Assembly (NCBI RefSeq): GCF_018613065.1
Contig: NZ_JAGGQW010000057.1
Span: 1 to 64,000 of the forward strand
Direction: 5' to 3'
Source: Bacillus sp. ISL-7
GTDB taxonomy: Bacteria; Bacillota; Bacilli; Bacillales_B; DSM-18226
Length of the DNA: 64,000 bases
How positions within the stretch are numbered: position 1 is the stretch's first letter; each line of letters begins with the position of its first letter. The notes beneath the pieces are model-generated. The model ran no database searches, was not told the DNA's origin, and was given only the letters and a program-made list of their open reading frames with translations. Shown in pieces: positions 26,500 through 35,335 of the stretch. The translations under genes were made by a program, and so were the position numbers.

Positions 26500-29205
26500 A
26501 TGGTAAAAAATGATGTATTTAACGCACGCACTTCCTTTGAAGTGAATGGTAAACGTTACAACTATTACCGTTTAAGTGCACTAGAAGAGGCTGGAATTGG
26601 AAAAGTTTCTAATTTGCCTTACTCTGTAAAAGTACTACTTGAATCTGTATTACGCCAATTAGATGGCCGTGCAATTTCAAAAGAGCATGTTGAAAACTTA
26701 GCAAAATGGGGCACAAATGAGCTAAAAGAAGTGGACGTACCATTTAAGCCAGCTCGTGTTATCCTTCAAGACTTTACAGGTGTTCCAGCAGTCGTTGACC
26801 TTGCTTCTTTAAGAAAAGCAATGGCAGACTTAGGCGGAGATCCTGACAAAATCAACCCTGAAAAAACGGTTGATCTTGTAATCGACCACTCCGTACAGGT
26901 TGATGCATATGGAGCAGCTGATTCCTTAAAAATTAACATGGATTATGAATTCGAACGTAATGCTGAGCGCTACCAATTCTTAAGTTGGGCGCAAAAATCA
27001 TTTAATAACTATCGCGCCGTTCCACCTGCAACAGGTATCGTACACCAAGTAAACCTTGAATACTTGGCTGATGTTGTCCACGTTGCAGAAACAGACGGTG
27101 AATTAGAAGCTTATCCAGATACTTTGGTTGGTACGGACTCCCATACAACAATGATCAATGGTCTTGGTGTTCTTGGATGGGGCGTTGGCGGTATTGAAGC
27201 TGAAGCAGGAATGCTAGGTCAGCCTTCATACTTCCCTGTACCAGAAGTAGTAGGTGTTAAATTAACAGGTGAGCTTCCAAACGGTGCTACAGCAACTGAC
27301 CTTGCTTTAAAAGTAACTCAAGTTCTTCGCAGTCATGGGGTTGTAGGGAAATTCGTTGAGTTCTTCGGACCAGGAGTATCAGTACTGCCACTTGCAGACC
27401 GTGCAACAATTGCAAACATGGCCCCTGAATACGGTGCTACTTGCGGATTCTTCCCAATTGATGATGAATCACTTGCATACATGCGCTTAACAGGCCGTGA
27501 AGAAGAGCATATCAATGTAGTAGAGCAATACTGCAAAGCAAACGGTTTGTTCTTTGATCCAGCGATCGAGCCAGTTTATACAGATGTAGTTGAAATCGAC
27601 CTTTCAGTCATTGAAGCAAATCTATCTGGTCCAAAGCGTCCTCAAGATTTGATTCCACTTTCTAAAATGAAAGAGGAATTCGTGAAAGCTGTTTCTGCTC
27701 CACAAGGAAACCAAGGCTTCGGCTTACAAGCAGATGAGCTTGACAAGTCTGCAACTGTTAATTTCCTAAACGGTGACGAAACTACTATTAAAACTGGTGC
27801 CGTCGCAATTGCTTCAATCACAAGCTGTACCAATACATCTAACCCATACGTTCTAGTAGGTGCAGGACTTGTTGCGAAGAAAGCAGTTGAATTAGGAATG
27901 GAAGTTCCTAAATTCGTAAAAACTTCCTTAGCACCAGGATCTAAAGTTGTAACTGGATATCTTCGTGATTCGGGGTTACTTCCTTACCTAGAGCAAATCG
28001 GCTTCAACCTCGTTGGTTACGGATGTACAACATGTATCGGTAACTCCGGACCATTAAAGGAAGAAATCGAAAAAACAATCGCAGAAAACGATCTTTTAGT
28101 TACATCTGTTCTTTCCGGTAACCGAAACTTCGAAGGACGAATTCACCCGCTTGTTAAAGCAAACTACCTTGCTTCACCACCATTAGTTGTTGCTTACGCT
28201 CTTGCTGGTACTGTAAATATTGATTTTGCAAACGAAGCAATTGGTAAAGATAAAGATGGAAATGATGTATTCTTCAAGGATATCTGGCCATCAACGGCTG
28301 AAGTTAATGATGTTGTTAAACGTACAGTAACTCCTGAACTATTCCGCCGGGAATATGCAAACGTGTTCGGTGACAACGAGCGTTGGAATGATATCAAAAC
28401 AAGCAATGAGCCTTTATATACTTTTGATGAGGATTCTACTTACATCGCAAATCCGCCGTTCTTTGAAGGCTTATCACCAGAACCAGGTATCGTCGAGCCA
28501 TTAGCAGGACTACGTGTTGTTGGTAAATTTGGTGATTCAGTTACAACTGACCACATTTCACCTGCAGGAGCAATTGGTAAAAATACTCCAGCTGGTAAAT
28601 ATCTGCTAGAAAAAGGCGTTGCAATCCGCGACTTTAACTCTTACGGATCCCGTCGTGGTAACCACGAAGTAATGATGCGTGGAACGTTCGCAAACATTCG
28701 TATTCGTAACCAAATCGCACCAGGAACAGAAGGTGGGGTAACTACTTACTGGCCAACTGGCGAAGTGACATCTATTTACGATGCTTGCATGAAGTATAAA
28801 GAAAACGGCACTGGATTAATCGTTCTTGCTGGTAAAGATTACGGAATGGGTTCTTCACGTGACTGGGCTGCTAAAGGTACAAACCTTTTAGGTATTAAAA
28901 CAGTTCTTGCTGAAAGCTTTGAACGTATTCACCGTTCAAACCTTGTATTAATGGGTGTGCTTCCACTTCAATTTAAAGATGGCGAAAGCGCTGAAACACT
29001 TGGCTTGACAGGTAAAGAAACCATTGATGTTCAAGTAGACGAAAATGTAAAACCACGTGACCTTCTAAAAGTAACTGCAATGGACGAAGCTGGTAACAAG
29101 AAAGAATTTGAAGTTCTTGTTCGTTTTGACTCTGAAGTTGAAATTGATTACTACCGTCACGGCGGAATTCTTCCAATGGTTCTACGTGAAAAATTACAAG
29201 CTTAA
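26500..29205 (+). CDS. citB: aconitate hydratase
   Basis: 901 residues, the usual length for AcnA/CitB. The three Fe-S cluster cysteines lie in [11 protein letters not shown] (one) and [14 protein letters not shown] (two); the [23 protein letters not shown] and [10 protein letters not shown] segments are family signatures. It interconverts citrate and isocitrate in the TCA cycle. In B. subtilis the apo form also binds mRNA and affects sporulation. TTAGGGGG precedes the ATG. A CcpC dyad lies upstream. Confidence 0.97.
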   Translation: MVKNDVFNARTSFEVNGKRYNYYRLSALEEAGIGKVSNLPYSVKVLLESVLRQLDGRAISKEHVENLAKWGTNELKEVDVPFKPARVILQDFTGVPAVVDLASLRKAMADLGGDPDKINPEKTVDLVIDHSVQVDAYGAADSLKINMDYEFERNAERYQFLSWAQKSFNNYRAVPPATGIVHQVNLEYLADVVHVAETDGELEAYPDTLVGTDSHTTMINGLGVLGWGVGGIEAEAGMLGQPSYFPVPEVVGVKLTGELPNGATATDLALKVTQVLRSHGVVGKFVEFFGPGVSVLPLADRATIANMAPEYGATCGFFPIDDESLAYMRLTGREEEHINVVEQYCKANGLFFDPAIEPVYTDVVEIDLSVIEANLSGPKRPQDLIPLSKMKEEFVKAVSAPQGNQGFGLQADELDKSATVNFLNGDETTIKTGAVAIASITSCTNTSNPYVLVGAGLVAKKAVELGMEVPKFVKTSLAPGSKVVTGYLRDSGLLPYLEQIGFNLVGYGCTTCIGNSGPLKEEIEKTIAENDLLVTSVLSGNRNFEGRIHPLVKANYLASPPLVVAYALAGTVNIDFANEAIGKDKDGNDVFFKDIWPSTAEVNDVVKRTVTPELFRREYANVFGDNERWNDIKTSNEPLYTFDEDSTYIANPPFFEGLSPEPGIVEPLAGLRVVGKFGDSVTTDHISPAGAIGKNTPAGKYLLEKGVAIRDFNSYGSRRGNHEVMMRGTFANIRIRNQIAPGTEGGVTTYWPTGEVTSIYDACMKYKENGTGLIVLAGKDYGMGSSRDWAAKGTNLLGIKTVLAESFERIHRSNLVLMGVLPLQFKDGESAETLGLTGKETIDVQVDENVKPRDLLKVTAMDEAGNKKEFEVLVRFDSEVEIDYYRHGGILPMVLREKLQA

Positions 29206-29210
29206 TATTG

Positions 29211-29243
29211 AAAAACACCATGCCAGCTGGTATGGTGTTTTTT
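29211..29243 (+). terminator. terminator of citB
   Basis: AAACACCAT and ATGGTGTTT pair around GCCAGCTGGT (which extends the stem) and lead into TTTTT. Confidence 0.88.
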
Positions 29244-29256
29244 ATGGAAGAAATGT

Positions 29257-29286
29257 TTGACAAATTTTATGATCGTCTAATAAAAT
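29257..29286 (+). promoter_or_regulatory. promoter of the ABC-F gene leader
   Basis: A perfect TTGACA (29257-29262) is separated by 18 bases from TAAAAT (29281-29286). Transcription would start near 29293, giving a leader of about 240 bases. Confidence 0.65.
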
Positions 29287-29367
29287 AAAACTAACAAACG
29301 AAAAGGAATGATTAAGGTACGATGAAATTATAATCTTATTTTTCAGACATGATTCGAATAACGAAAA

Positions 29368-29415
29368 ATGTTGAACCTGAAGAATAGGATTCGTCTGTCC
29401 TTTTTTATGTCCTGA
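29368..29415 (+). CDS. possible 14-codon leader peptide
   Basis: ATG to TGA encodes MLNLKNRIRLSFFMS. No clear Shine-Dalgarno is seen. Its codons 2-5 (TTGAACCTGAAG) are the segment complementary to the terminator. Leader ORFs of this size precede several ABC-F resistance genes, but this one is inferred only. Confidence 0.3.
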   Translation: MLNLKNRIRLSFFMS

Positions 29416-29530
29416 TCGTATATGCCAATAAAACCTTTAAAAGGTTTATTTGTTGATTCATATTAACGGAAAATTGGGATCATTTCTAAGACATAATCTC
29501 TCTTCAGGTTCAATTGAAGGGAGTTTTTTT
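29371..29530 (+). promoter_or_regulatory. transcription attenuator of the ABC-F gene
   Basis: CTCTCTTCA (29498-29506) pairs with TGAAGGGAG (29515-29523; one G-U pair), followed by seven T and then the ATG, so a terminator ends at the start codon and hides the ribosome site in its 3' arm. TTGAACCTGAAG at 29371-29382 is perfectly complementary (12 bases) to CTTCAGGTTCAA at 29502-29513, covering the 5' arm and loop. The two pairings exclude each other. Confidence 0.75.
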
Positions 29531-31261
29531 ATGCAATCAAATCAAAAAACAGTCATTAAAGTAATCGGCTTAGAAAAAAGTTTTCATTTAAGAAAGGTAT
29601 TCGAAAATATCCAATTCGATATAAAGAACGGGGAAAGGATTGGCCTTGTCGGGTACAATGGTACAGGAAAGACAACACTAGCCAATATCCTTTTTGGAAA
29701 AATAACACCCGATAAAGGGATCATCGAAAAATCAAGCGAGTTAACAATAGGCTATTTATCGCAGTCGATTGATTATGAGATAAGTGATTTTCATCAGTCA
29801 TTATCAGGAAGCACAACGAAAGAATTATTCCAGCATGCTAGTGAGTTAGGTCTTCAAAAGGTCTATGACTGGGAGGAAGACCGATTAAATCATTTAAGCG
29901 GAGGGGAAAAATTAAAACTGGCACTCTCGACGGTTTGGGCATCAAAACCTGACTTCTTAATTTTGGATGAACCGACAAATCACTTGGATTTTCATGGGAT
30001 TGAGTGGCTGATAACCGAACTAGAAAAATTTCAAGGACCTGTCTTAATTATCTCTCATGACCGTCATTTTTTAGATGAAACAGTGCATCGTATTTTCGAA
30101 ATTGAACATGGCAAACTCCACTTTTACAATGGTAACTATAGTGACTATCGTGTTGAAAAACAACATCGGGCGGAGAATCAGCGCCATCAATTTAGCGCCC
30201 AGCAACGGCAAATAGAAATGGTTGAATCACAAATGGAACAATTAAAGTCATGGTCAGAAAAAGCCCATCGTGATTCAACCAAAAAGGGATCAGGACCCAG
30301 TAAAAGACAAAATGGTATTAAGGAATATCATCGGGCTAAGGCTAAAAAAACAGACAATCAAGTGAAATCAAAAATGAAACGTCTGCAAAATGAGCTTGAA
30401 AAAAATAAAATTGATAAGCCGTTAGATGAAGTTCAAGTAAGGTTCCAGTTTGACACTCAAGGGAAGAGAGGCAAACGGATTGTCGAGGCCAAGCGTCTAA
30501 ATAAATCGTACGAGGATCGAACACTCTTTCATAGCTCTAACTTCTACATTAATCATGGAGAGCGAATGGGACTCTTAGGGGAAAATGGCTGCGGGAAAAC
30601 GACATTAATTAAGATGATCCTAGATCAAGAGACGTATACAGATGGTAATATATGGAAGAGTGAATCGATAAACGTTGCTTATTTAAGTCAGGATGTTGAT
30701 GATTTACCAGACGATAAATCGGTGATGGAGGCTTTAGGTTTCACAGATAGGGAAGATGTGTTAAAAGCACGGACCTTACTCGCCAATTTGGGCTTACAAG
30801 ACGCGTTCATTACTAAACCAATTAGGACTTTGAGTTTAGGCGAACGAACACGAGTAAAGCTAGTCGATATGTTAATGAAAGAATACGATGTTCTTATCCT
30901 AGACGAACCGACGAATCATTTGGATTTGCCGAGCAGGGAGCAGCTGGAAAAGACATTAGCAGAGTTTAAAGGGACGATCATAACGGTTTCCCATGATTAT
31001 TATTTCTTAAATAAATTATGCGACCGGCTGCTAGTATTTGAAAACCAGCAAATTAAACGGGTAGAAATGACACCAGAGGAATATTTTAATAAAAAAATAA
31101 AGAATGAGGATAATCAAGAAGAAGCATTATTAATCATTGAAAACAAGATCGCTGTGATTTTGGGAGAATTATCATTAATCGATCAAAAAGATCCTAAATA
31201 TCTTGTATTAGACCAAGAATTTAAAGAACTTCTTAAGCAAAAACGGAATTTAAGCAATTAA
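29531..31261 (+). CDS. ABC-F ATPase, probable ribosome-protection (antibiotic-resistance) type
   Basis: 576 residues, two ABC domains and no membrane segment. Domain 1: GYNGTGKTT, LSGGEKLKLALS, LILDEPTNHLDF. Domain 2: GENGCGKTT, LSLGERTRVKLVD, LILDEPTNHLDL; note Leu for Gly in the second signature. The long charged linker between the domains (about residues 215-320) is that of ribosome-acting ABC-F proteins. ATG 29531 is preferred to TTG 29450. The attenuated leader resembles the arrangement of inducible ABC-F resistance genes such as vmlR. Drug class cannot be read from sequence. Confidence 0.85.
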   Translation: MQSNQKTVIKVIGLEKSFHLRKVFENIQFDIKNGERIGLVGYNGTGKTTLANILFGKITPDKGIIEKSSELTIGYLSQSIDYEISDFHQSLSGSTTKELFQHASELGLQKVYDWEEDRLNHLSGGEKLKLALSTVWASKPDFLILDEPTNHLDFHGIEWLITELEKFQGPVLIISHDRHFLDETVHRIFEIEHGKLHFYNGNYSDYRVEKQHRAENQRHQFSAQQRQIEMVESQMEQLKSWSEKAHRDSTKKGSGPSKRQNGIKEYHRAKAKKTDNQVKSKMKRLQNELEKNKIDKPLDEVQVRFQFDTQGKRGKRIVEAKRLNKSYEDRTLFHSSNFYINHGERMGLLGENGCGKTTLIKMILDQETYTDGNIWKSESINVAYLSQDVDDLPDDKSVMEALGFTDREDVLKARTLLANLGLQDAFITKPIRTLSLGERTRVKLVDMLMKEYDVLILDEPTNHLDLPSREQLEKTLAEFKGTIITVSHDYYFLNKLCDRLLVFENQQIKRVEMTPEEYFNKKIKNEDNQEEALLIIENKIAVILGELSLIDQKDPKYLVLDQEFKELLKQKRNLSN

Positions 31262-31300
31262 CAACAAAAGAGAGCAGGGATATCTGCTCTCTTTTGTTGT
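31261..31300. terminator. terminator of the ABC-F gene
   Basis: A perfect 17-bp stem, ACAACAAAAGAGAGCAG with its complement, around GGATAT. Usable from both directions. Confidence 0.88.
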
Positions 31301-31365
31301 TTTCCCCCGATAATTGATGGTTTATTTGTGAAAAAATCGGATTTATTTAAGAATCCAAAAGTTGA

Positions 31366-32403
31366 TTATTTTTCATCTAATATGGTAAGCAGTTCTTTCT
31401 CTTTTTCCGCTCGTATCCCCGATTTCCACTCATATTCCGTCAAATGGCGAGTTTTCTCCCACTCATAAATATCAGCGATACTTTCCTCAAGCTTTCTAAA
31501 AGAAAGTCCACTCTGAATGGCTTTATCCACGTTGATGGAGAAAGCACCTTTCCAAGGCTCTTTAGTCTCAGGTGATAAAGGATAGTTCTCTGGTACCCAG
31601 AGAGGCATCTCTGTCCAAGGGGCCACTTTTTGATCCAAAAGGAATTTCTCATCTGCCCAAACCACATCTGCATTTGAATCAGTCACTTTGATACATGCGT
31701 CGATAAACTCTTTCATCGTTAGAGAATAATCAGGCCCTGTTGCATTATAGGTTCCTGTGGAATCCTGCTCTTCCATATCGAGAATCCAATTCGAAAGGTC
31801 TTTATTGTCAATCACCTGCACACGTCGATGAGGGCTCCCGGGCACCATAACCTTGCCGCCTTTTGAAATTCTGTTAATCCAATAGGGAACACGGTCGGTA
31901 TAATCATTCGGCCCAATTAACTGACCCGCACGAACGTTTAACACTCGTCCAGGCAAATTTTTTTCAGCAATCTGCTCACATAACGCTTTAAAATGTCCAT
32001 AATATTCATAAACCGGCTCGTCTGAATCCATTGAAAGTTTATTAGCTTCCTCAAGTGACATTTCTAAAACAGAGTAGCTTTCATCTAAATTTTCTGGAAC
32101 CCAGTCTTGGTAAACGGATATACTCGAGATGAATGTATAATGTTTTACGCGATCCTTCAATAAATTGGTTGTATTTTGGACCGTATATGGAATAAATCCG
32201 CTTGTATCCAAAACAGCATCCCAGTGGCGGTTTTGAAGCGCTTTCAAATTACCAAACCGATTCCCAGTAAGGACTTCAACGTTTTTTATTCCTGGATTTT
32301 GAATTCCGCGATTAAAAATCGTCACTTCATGATTTCGCCTCAAAGCCTCTTCCACAAATGTTCTCCCCAAAAAGCGACTTCCACCTAAAACAAGAATCTT
32401 CAA
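31366..32403 (-). CDS. NAD-dependent epimerase/dehydratase (extended SDR)
   Basis: 345 residues. N-terminal Rossmann motif GGSRFLGRTF (7-16), then LDTSGF, FISSISVY (catalytic Ser region), and YYGHFKALCE as the Tyr-x-x-x-Lys pair (YGHFK). The C-terminal half is of the reductase/epimerase type with RVLNVRAGQLIGPND. Family members act on nucleotide sugars or related carbonyls; the substrate is not clear. It is convergent with the ABC-F gene and divergent from mtnA. GGAGGGGA lies about 6 bases upstream. Confidence 0.8.
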   Translation of the reverse strand: MKILVLGGSRFLGRTFVEEALRRNHEVTIFNRGIQNPGIKNVEVLTGNRFGNLKALQNRHWDAVLDTSGFIPYTVQNTTNLLKDRVKHYTFISSISVYQDWVPENLDESYSVLEMSLEEANKLSMDSDEPVYEYYGHFKALCEQIAEKNLPGRVLNVRAGQLIGPNDYTDRVPYWINRISKGGKVMVPGSPHRRVQVIDNKDLSNWILDMEEQDSTGTYNATGPDYSLTMKEFIDACIKVTDSNADVVWADEKFLLDQKVAPWTEMPLWVPENYPLSPETKEPWKGAFSINVDKAIQSGLSFRKLEESIADIYEWEKTRHLTEYEWKSGIRAEKEKELLTILDEK

Positions 32404-32586
32404 AAGAATCCCCTCCAGTCTTGTTTTTATTTTAACAAATTTTCGCGCAATTTAGTTAATATTTAAGAATTCCATCTTATAAAAATGAAAGTATTGCATA
32501 TGTCATGGATATTGTTAAAATTACATAGGTAGAAGTTGAAATTTAATACATAATAGAGGTTATTTAAGCAGAAGGGATGTTTCTCC

Positions 32587-33636
32587 ATGGAAAACACATA
32601 CTTACAATCCGTTTCTTATGAAAACGGAGTCCTTAAAATACTTGACCAAACCAAAATTCCAAATATAACAGAATTTCTTGAAATGACTAAAATTGAAGAC
32701 GCCTGGGCTGCAATAAAACAATTAAAAGTCCGTGGTGCCCCAGCGATTGGAATCGCGGCAGCATATGGTTTAGTGCTTGGTATAAAAGATGCACCTAAAA
32801 ATTCCTTTGAAGATTTTTATGCTCATTTTAAAAAGCAATCCGATTATTTGGCCACTTCACGACCTACCGCAGTTAACCTATTTTGGGCACTAAAACGAAT
32901 GAATGACAGAGCCTTAAAAGAAAAAGAATTACCGATCCTTCAAATCAAAGAAGCACTAGAAAATGAAGCACATACTATTCGCAATGAAGATGAAGAAGTT
33001 TGCCGTACGATCGGGGAGAATGCATTAAACCTTTTAAAGGATGGGATGGGAGTTCTCACACACTGCAATGCGGGCGGCATCGCTACAGCAAGATATGGAA
33101 CAGCCCTTTCTCCGCTTTATTTAGCAAAAGAAAAAGGCTGGGATATAAAGGTGTTTGCGGATGAAACAAGGCCGCTTTTACAAGGTGCTCGTTTGACAGC
33201 TTGGGAACTTATGCAAGCTGGCATTGATGTCACCCTAATCACAGACAATATGGCAGCAATGGTCATGCAAAAAGGCTGGGTTGACGCTGTTATCGTCGGT
33301 TGTGATCGCGTAGCGGCAAATGGTGATGTCGCCAACAAGATTGGAACATACGGCGTGGCATTATTAGCGAAGGCCCATAATATTCCGTTTTACGTAGCGG
33401 CACCGCTCTCTACCATTGATTTAGAAACTAAGACAGGTGCTGATATCCCAATCGAGGAGAGGGATGCCTCCGAAATAACTGAAGGATTTGGAAAAAGGAC
33501 AGCCCCTGAAGGTGTAAAAGTATTTAACCCAGCATTTGATGTCACTCCTAATGACTTAGTCACAGCAATAATAACCGAAAAGGGTATAATAAAAGGAAAT
33601 TATCAGGAAGAGCTAATTAGACTTGTTCAATCCTAA
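32587..33636 (+). CDS. mtnA: S-methyl-5-thioribose-1-phosphate isomerase
   Basis: 349 residues of the eIF2B-like family. Signatures: [28 protein letters not shown] (Cys active site), [20 protein letters not shown] (Asp active site). It isomerises MTR-1-P to MTRu-1-P in methionine salvage. The ribosome site is GAAGGGATG about 8 bases before the ATG. mtnK, usually next to mtnA in B. subtilis, is absent, and the upstream region has no S-box. Confidence 0.93.
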   Translation: MENTYLQSVSYENGVLKILDQTKIPNITEFLEMTKIEDAWAAIKQLKVRGAPAIGIAAAYGLVLGIKDAPKNSFEDFYAHFKKQSDYLATSRPTAVNLFWALKRMNDRALKEKELPILQIKEALENEAHTIRNEDEEVCRTIGENALNLLKDGMGVLTHCNAGGIATARYGTALSPLYLAKEKGWDIKVFADETRPLLQGARLTAWELMQAGIDVTLITDNMAAMVMQKGWVDAVIVGCDRVAANGDVANKIGTYGVALLAKAHNIPFYVAAPLSTIDLETKTGADIPIEERDASEITEGFGKRTAPEGVKVFNPAFDVTPNDLVTAIITEKGIIKGNYQEELIRLVQS

Positions 33637-33859
33637 AAAACGGCAATCAGGATGCCCATGATTACGGAAATATTATCGAGTGATCTTAATCCAATTGTTG
33701 AAATAGTCACGAAAAATATTTTAGCTGAAATGGGAAACATCTATAAAAACATGTAATCTTTGTGAATTGTCACAGTTTCGGCATATCCAAGTTTTGTTTC
33801 ACCTAAGTTTATAGTGTAAAATCGAAGTAGCAGAGTATGAAGTAAAGGAGGATTCGGGG

Positions 33860-34396
33860 ATGATTAAAAAAGTAATTGCTGCTGTAATATTAGTTACATT
33901 ACTTACAGTAGCGATTGTTCAGGCAATGGATAAAAAAACAGAAACTCCCGAAACTACAAGTCAAACAACAGCTGGTAATGAAGGACTCGCTATAGGAGCA
34001 AAGGCACCTGATTTTGAACTTAAAACATTAACAGGTGAGACCGTGAAACTCTCCAATTTAAAAGGAAAAAAAGTTATGCTTAACTTTTGGGCAACATGGT
34101 GTCCGCCTTGTAAAGCAGAAATGCCAGCTATGGAGCAATTTTCTAAGCAAATGGAAAAGGATATCGTAATTTTAGCGGTTAACATTGATCCACAATTAGA
34201 TGTCCAAGGATTTGTTGATGAAAATAAAATTACTTTTCCAATCCCTCTTGATGCCGATGATAAAGTAAATGAAAATTATCAAGTACTTTCCATTCCAACT
34301 ACATATTTTATTGATAGTAAAGGGATGATCCAGAATAAATATGTCGGTGGAATGAAACTTGAAGATATGAAAGATTTTACAAATAAACTAAAATAA
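33860..34396 (+). CDS. yneN: thioredoxin-like thiol-disulfide protein, ResA/YneN type
   Basis: 178 residues with an N-terminal membrane anchor (residues 6-22) and an extracytoplasmic thioredoxin domain. Motif NFWATWCPPCKAEMP holds the CPPC redox pair; YQVLSIPTTYFID has the cis-proline. The position downstream of citB and before sspN matches B. subtilis yneN. Likely reduces disulfides outside the membrane, for cytochrome c or spore proteins. AAAGGAGG precedes the ATG. Confidence 0.85.
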   Translation: MIKKVIAAVILVTLLTVAIVQAMDKKTETPETTSQTTAGNEGLAIGAKAPDFELKTLTGETVKLSNLKGKKVMLNFWATWCPPCKAEMPAMEQFSKQMEKDIVILAVNIDPQLDVQGFVDENKITFPIPLDADDKVNENYQVLSIPTTYFIDSKGMIQNKYVGGMKLEDMKDFTNKLK

Positions 34397-34402
34397 ACAA
34401 AA

Positions 34403-34430
34403 GACGTTGGATTACTCCAGCGTTTTTTTC
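34403..34430 (+). terminator. terminator of yneN
   Basis: GACGTTGGA and TCCAGCGTT form an imperfect stem leading into TTTTTTT. Confidence 0.65.
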
Positions 34431-34539
34431 TTTTATAATAAATATTTAAAAAACGATATAATTTTCAAAAAGTTGTAATAATTGCAACCGTTTCCGGGCA
34501 TAATTACTGTTACAATAGGAAATAAGGACGGTGATACCG

Positions 34540-34671
34540 ATGAGAAAACCTAGAAAACGCTCGTTTGCAGAGCTTGTATCTGAAAATAAATCACAACTTT
34601 TAAAAGATCGTGCTGCAATTGAAAAAATCGAACAACGCTTGGAAGAAAAACGTCTCGGTAAAGCAGAATAA
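34540..34671 (+). CDS. FbpB-like small basic protein
   Basis: 43 residues: MRKPRKRSFAELVSENKSQL, then KIEQRLEEKRLGKAE. The basic start, F-x-ELVxENKxxLL and KIEQRLEEK match FbpB, the Fur-regulated small basic protein of B. subtilis that helps the FsrA small RNA silence iron-using genes such as citB. AAGGACGGTGAT precedes the ATG. I did not see a clear Fur box. It lies between yneN and sspN, near citB, an unusual spot. Confidence 0.65.
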   Translation: MRKPRKRSFAELVSENKSQLLKDRAAIEKIEQRLEEKRLGKAE

Positions 34672-34738
34672 CTAAAAAAGATTACCAATTATGTTTTCCA
34701 ACCTTATGGAGAAAATGAAAGTAAGGAGGGATCATGAC

Positions 34739-34882
34739 ATGGGTAATCCGAAAAAAGATAGCAAACATTTTGTACCTAGCCATACTGGCACACAACCCCG
34801 AGGGTTTAATGGGAATAAGGGGAAGAAAATGAATGATACATCAGGGCAGCATGCCCAAGTAATTCAAACAAAAGGTGAATAG
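34739..34882 (+). CDS. sspN: small acid-soluble spore protein N
   Basis: 47 residues: [20 protein letters not shown], then [23 protein letters not shown]. The VPSHxGT and NKGxKMxDTSGQ segments match B. subtilis SspN, and the order sspN-tlp is the same. AAGGAGG precedes ATG 34739 by about 8 bases. Forespore-specific minor SASP. Confidence 0.92.
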   Translation: MGNPKKDSKHFVPSHTGTQPRGFNGNKGKKMNDTSGQHAQVIQTKGE

Positions 34883-34893
34883 GTATAGATTAT

Positions 34894-34929
34894 AAGACTC
34901 AATGGGCGAAAGCCCCTGGGTCTTTTTTG
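34894..34929 (+). terminator. terminator between sspN and tlp
   Basis: AGACTCA / TGGGTCT with an inner GGC-GAAA-GCC, then TTTTTT. Confidence 0.75.
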
Positions 34930-35011
34930 TCATTAAAAAATTTTTTTAGTTTAATTTTTGGAGTCAGTAACAAACTATATTTGTACCAATTACACCATAG
35001 GAGGAATTATG

Positions 35012-35242
35012 ATGGCCTATAATAACAAACCGAATCCAGATGATCGCAGCGATAACGTTGAAAAGCTTCAAGCAATGATTCAAAATACGGAAAATAATAT
35101 CGAAGCAGCTGAAGAATCTTTAGCATTAACAGACAGTGAGACCACACGTCAGGAAATTGAAGCAAAGAATGAACGCCGACGTGAAAGCATCGACTCCTTC
35201 CGTTCAGAAATTAAGGATGAGGCGCATAATCAAGAAAGCTAA
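35012..35242 (+). CDS. tlp: thioredoxin-like small acid-soluble spore protein Tlp
   Basis: 76 residues, acidic and helical: [20 protein letters not shown], then [12 protein letters not shown] and [19 protein letters not shown]. It matches Tlp of B. subtilis ([12 protein letters not shown]). AGGAGG is 7 bases before the second of two adjacent ATGs, so 35012 is chosen. Forespore product. Confidence 0.92.
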   Translation: MAYNNKPNPDDRSDNVEKLQAMIQNTENNIEAAEESLALTDSETTRQEIEAKNERRRESIDSFRSEIKDEAHNQES

Positions 35243-35251
35243 AAAAGTGGG

Positions 35252-35282
35252 AGACCTGTTCATTATGGACAGGTCTTTTTGT
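35252..35282 (+). terminator. terminator of tlp
   Basis: AGACCTGT and ACAGGTCT pair around a 9-base loop, then TTTTT. Confidence 0.82.
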
Positions 35283-35335
35283 TTAGGTATAGAGCGACTG
35301 TTATGGTAAGATAGAAAGGAAATTTTGAAGAAGAA

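Noticed and set aside
29450..29530. Upstream in-frame extension of the ABC-F gene from TTG 29450
   Set aside because: The extension is the attenuator RNA itself; ATG 29531 has the family start, though its ribosome site lies in the hairpin.
32404..32586. SAM riboswitch (S-box) expected upstream of mtnA
   Set aside because: The conserved S-box core segments and a terminator are absent from the 183 bases available.
33656..33755. A 34-codon frame MPMITEILSSDLNPIVEIVT... between mtnA and yneN
   Set aside because: No ribosome site and no recognisable family; too short to claim.
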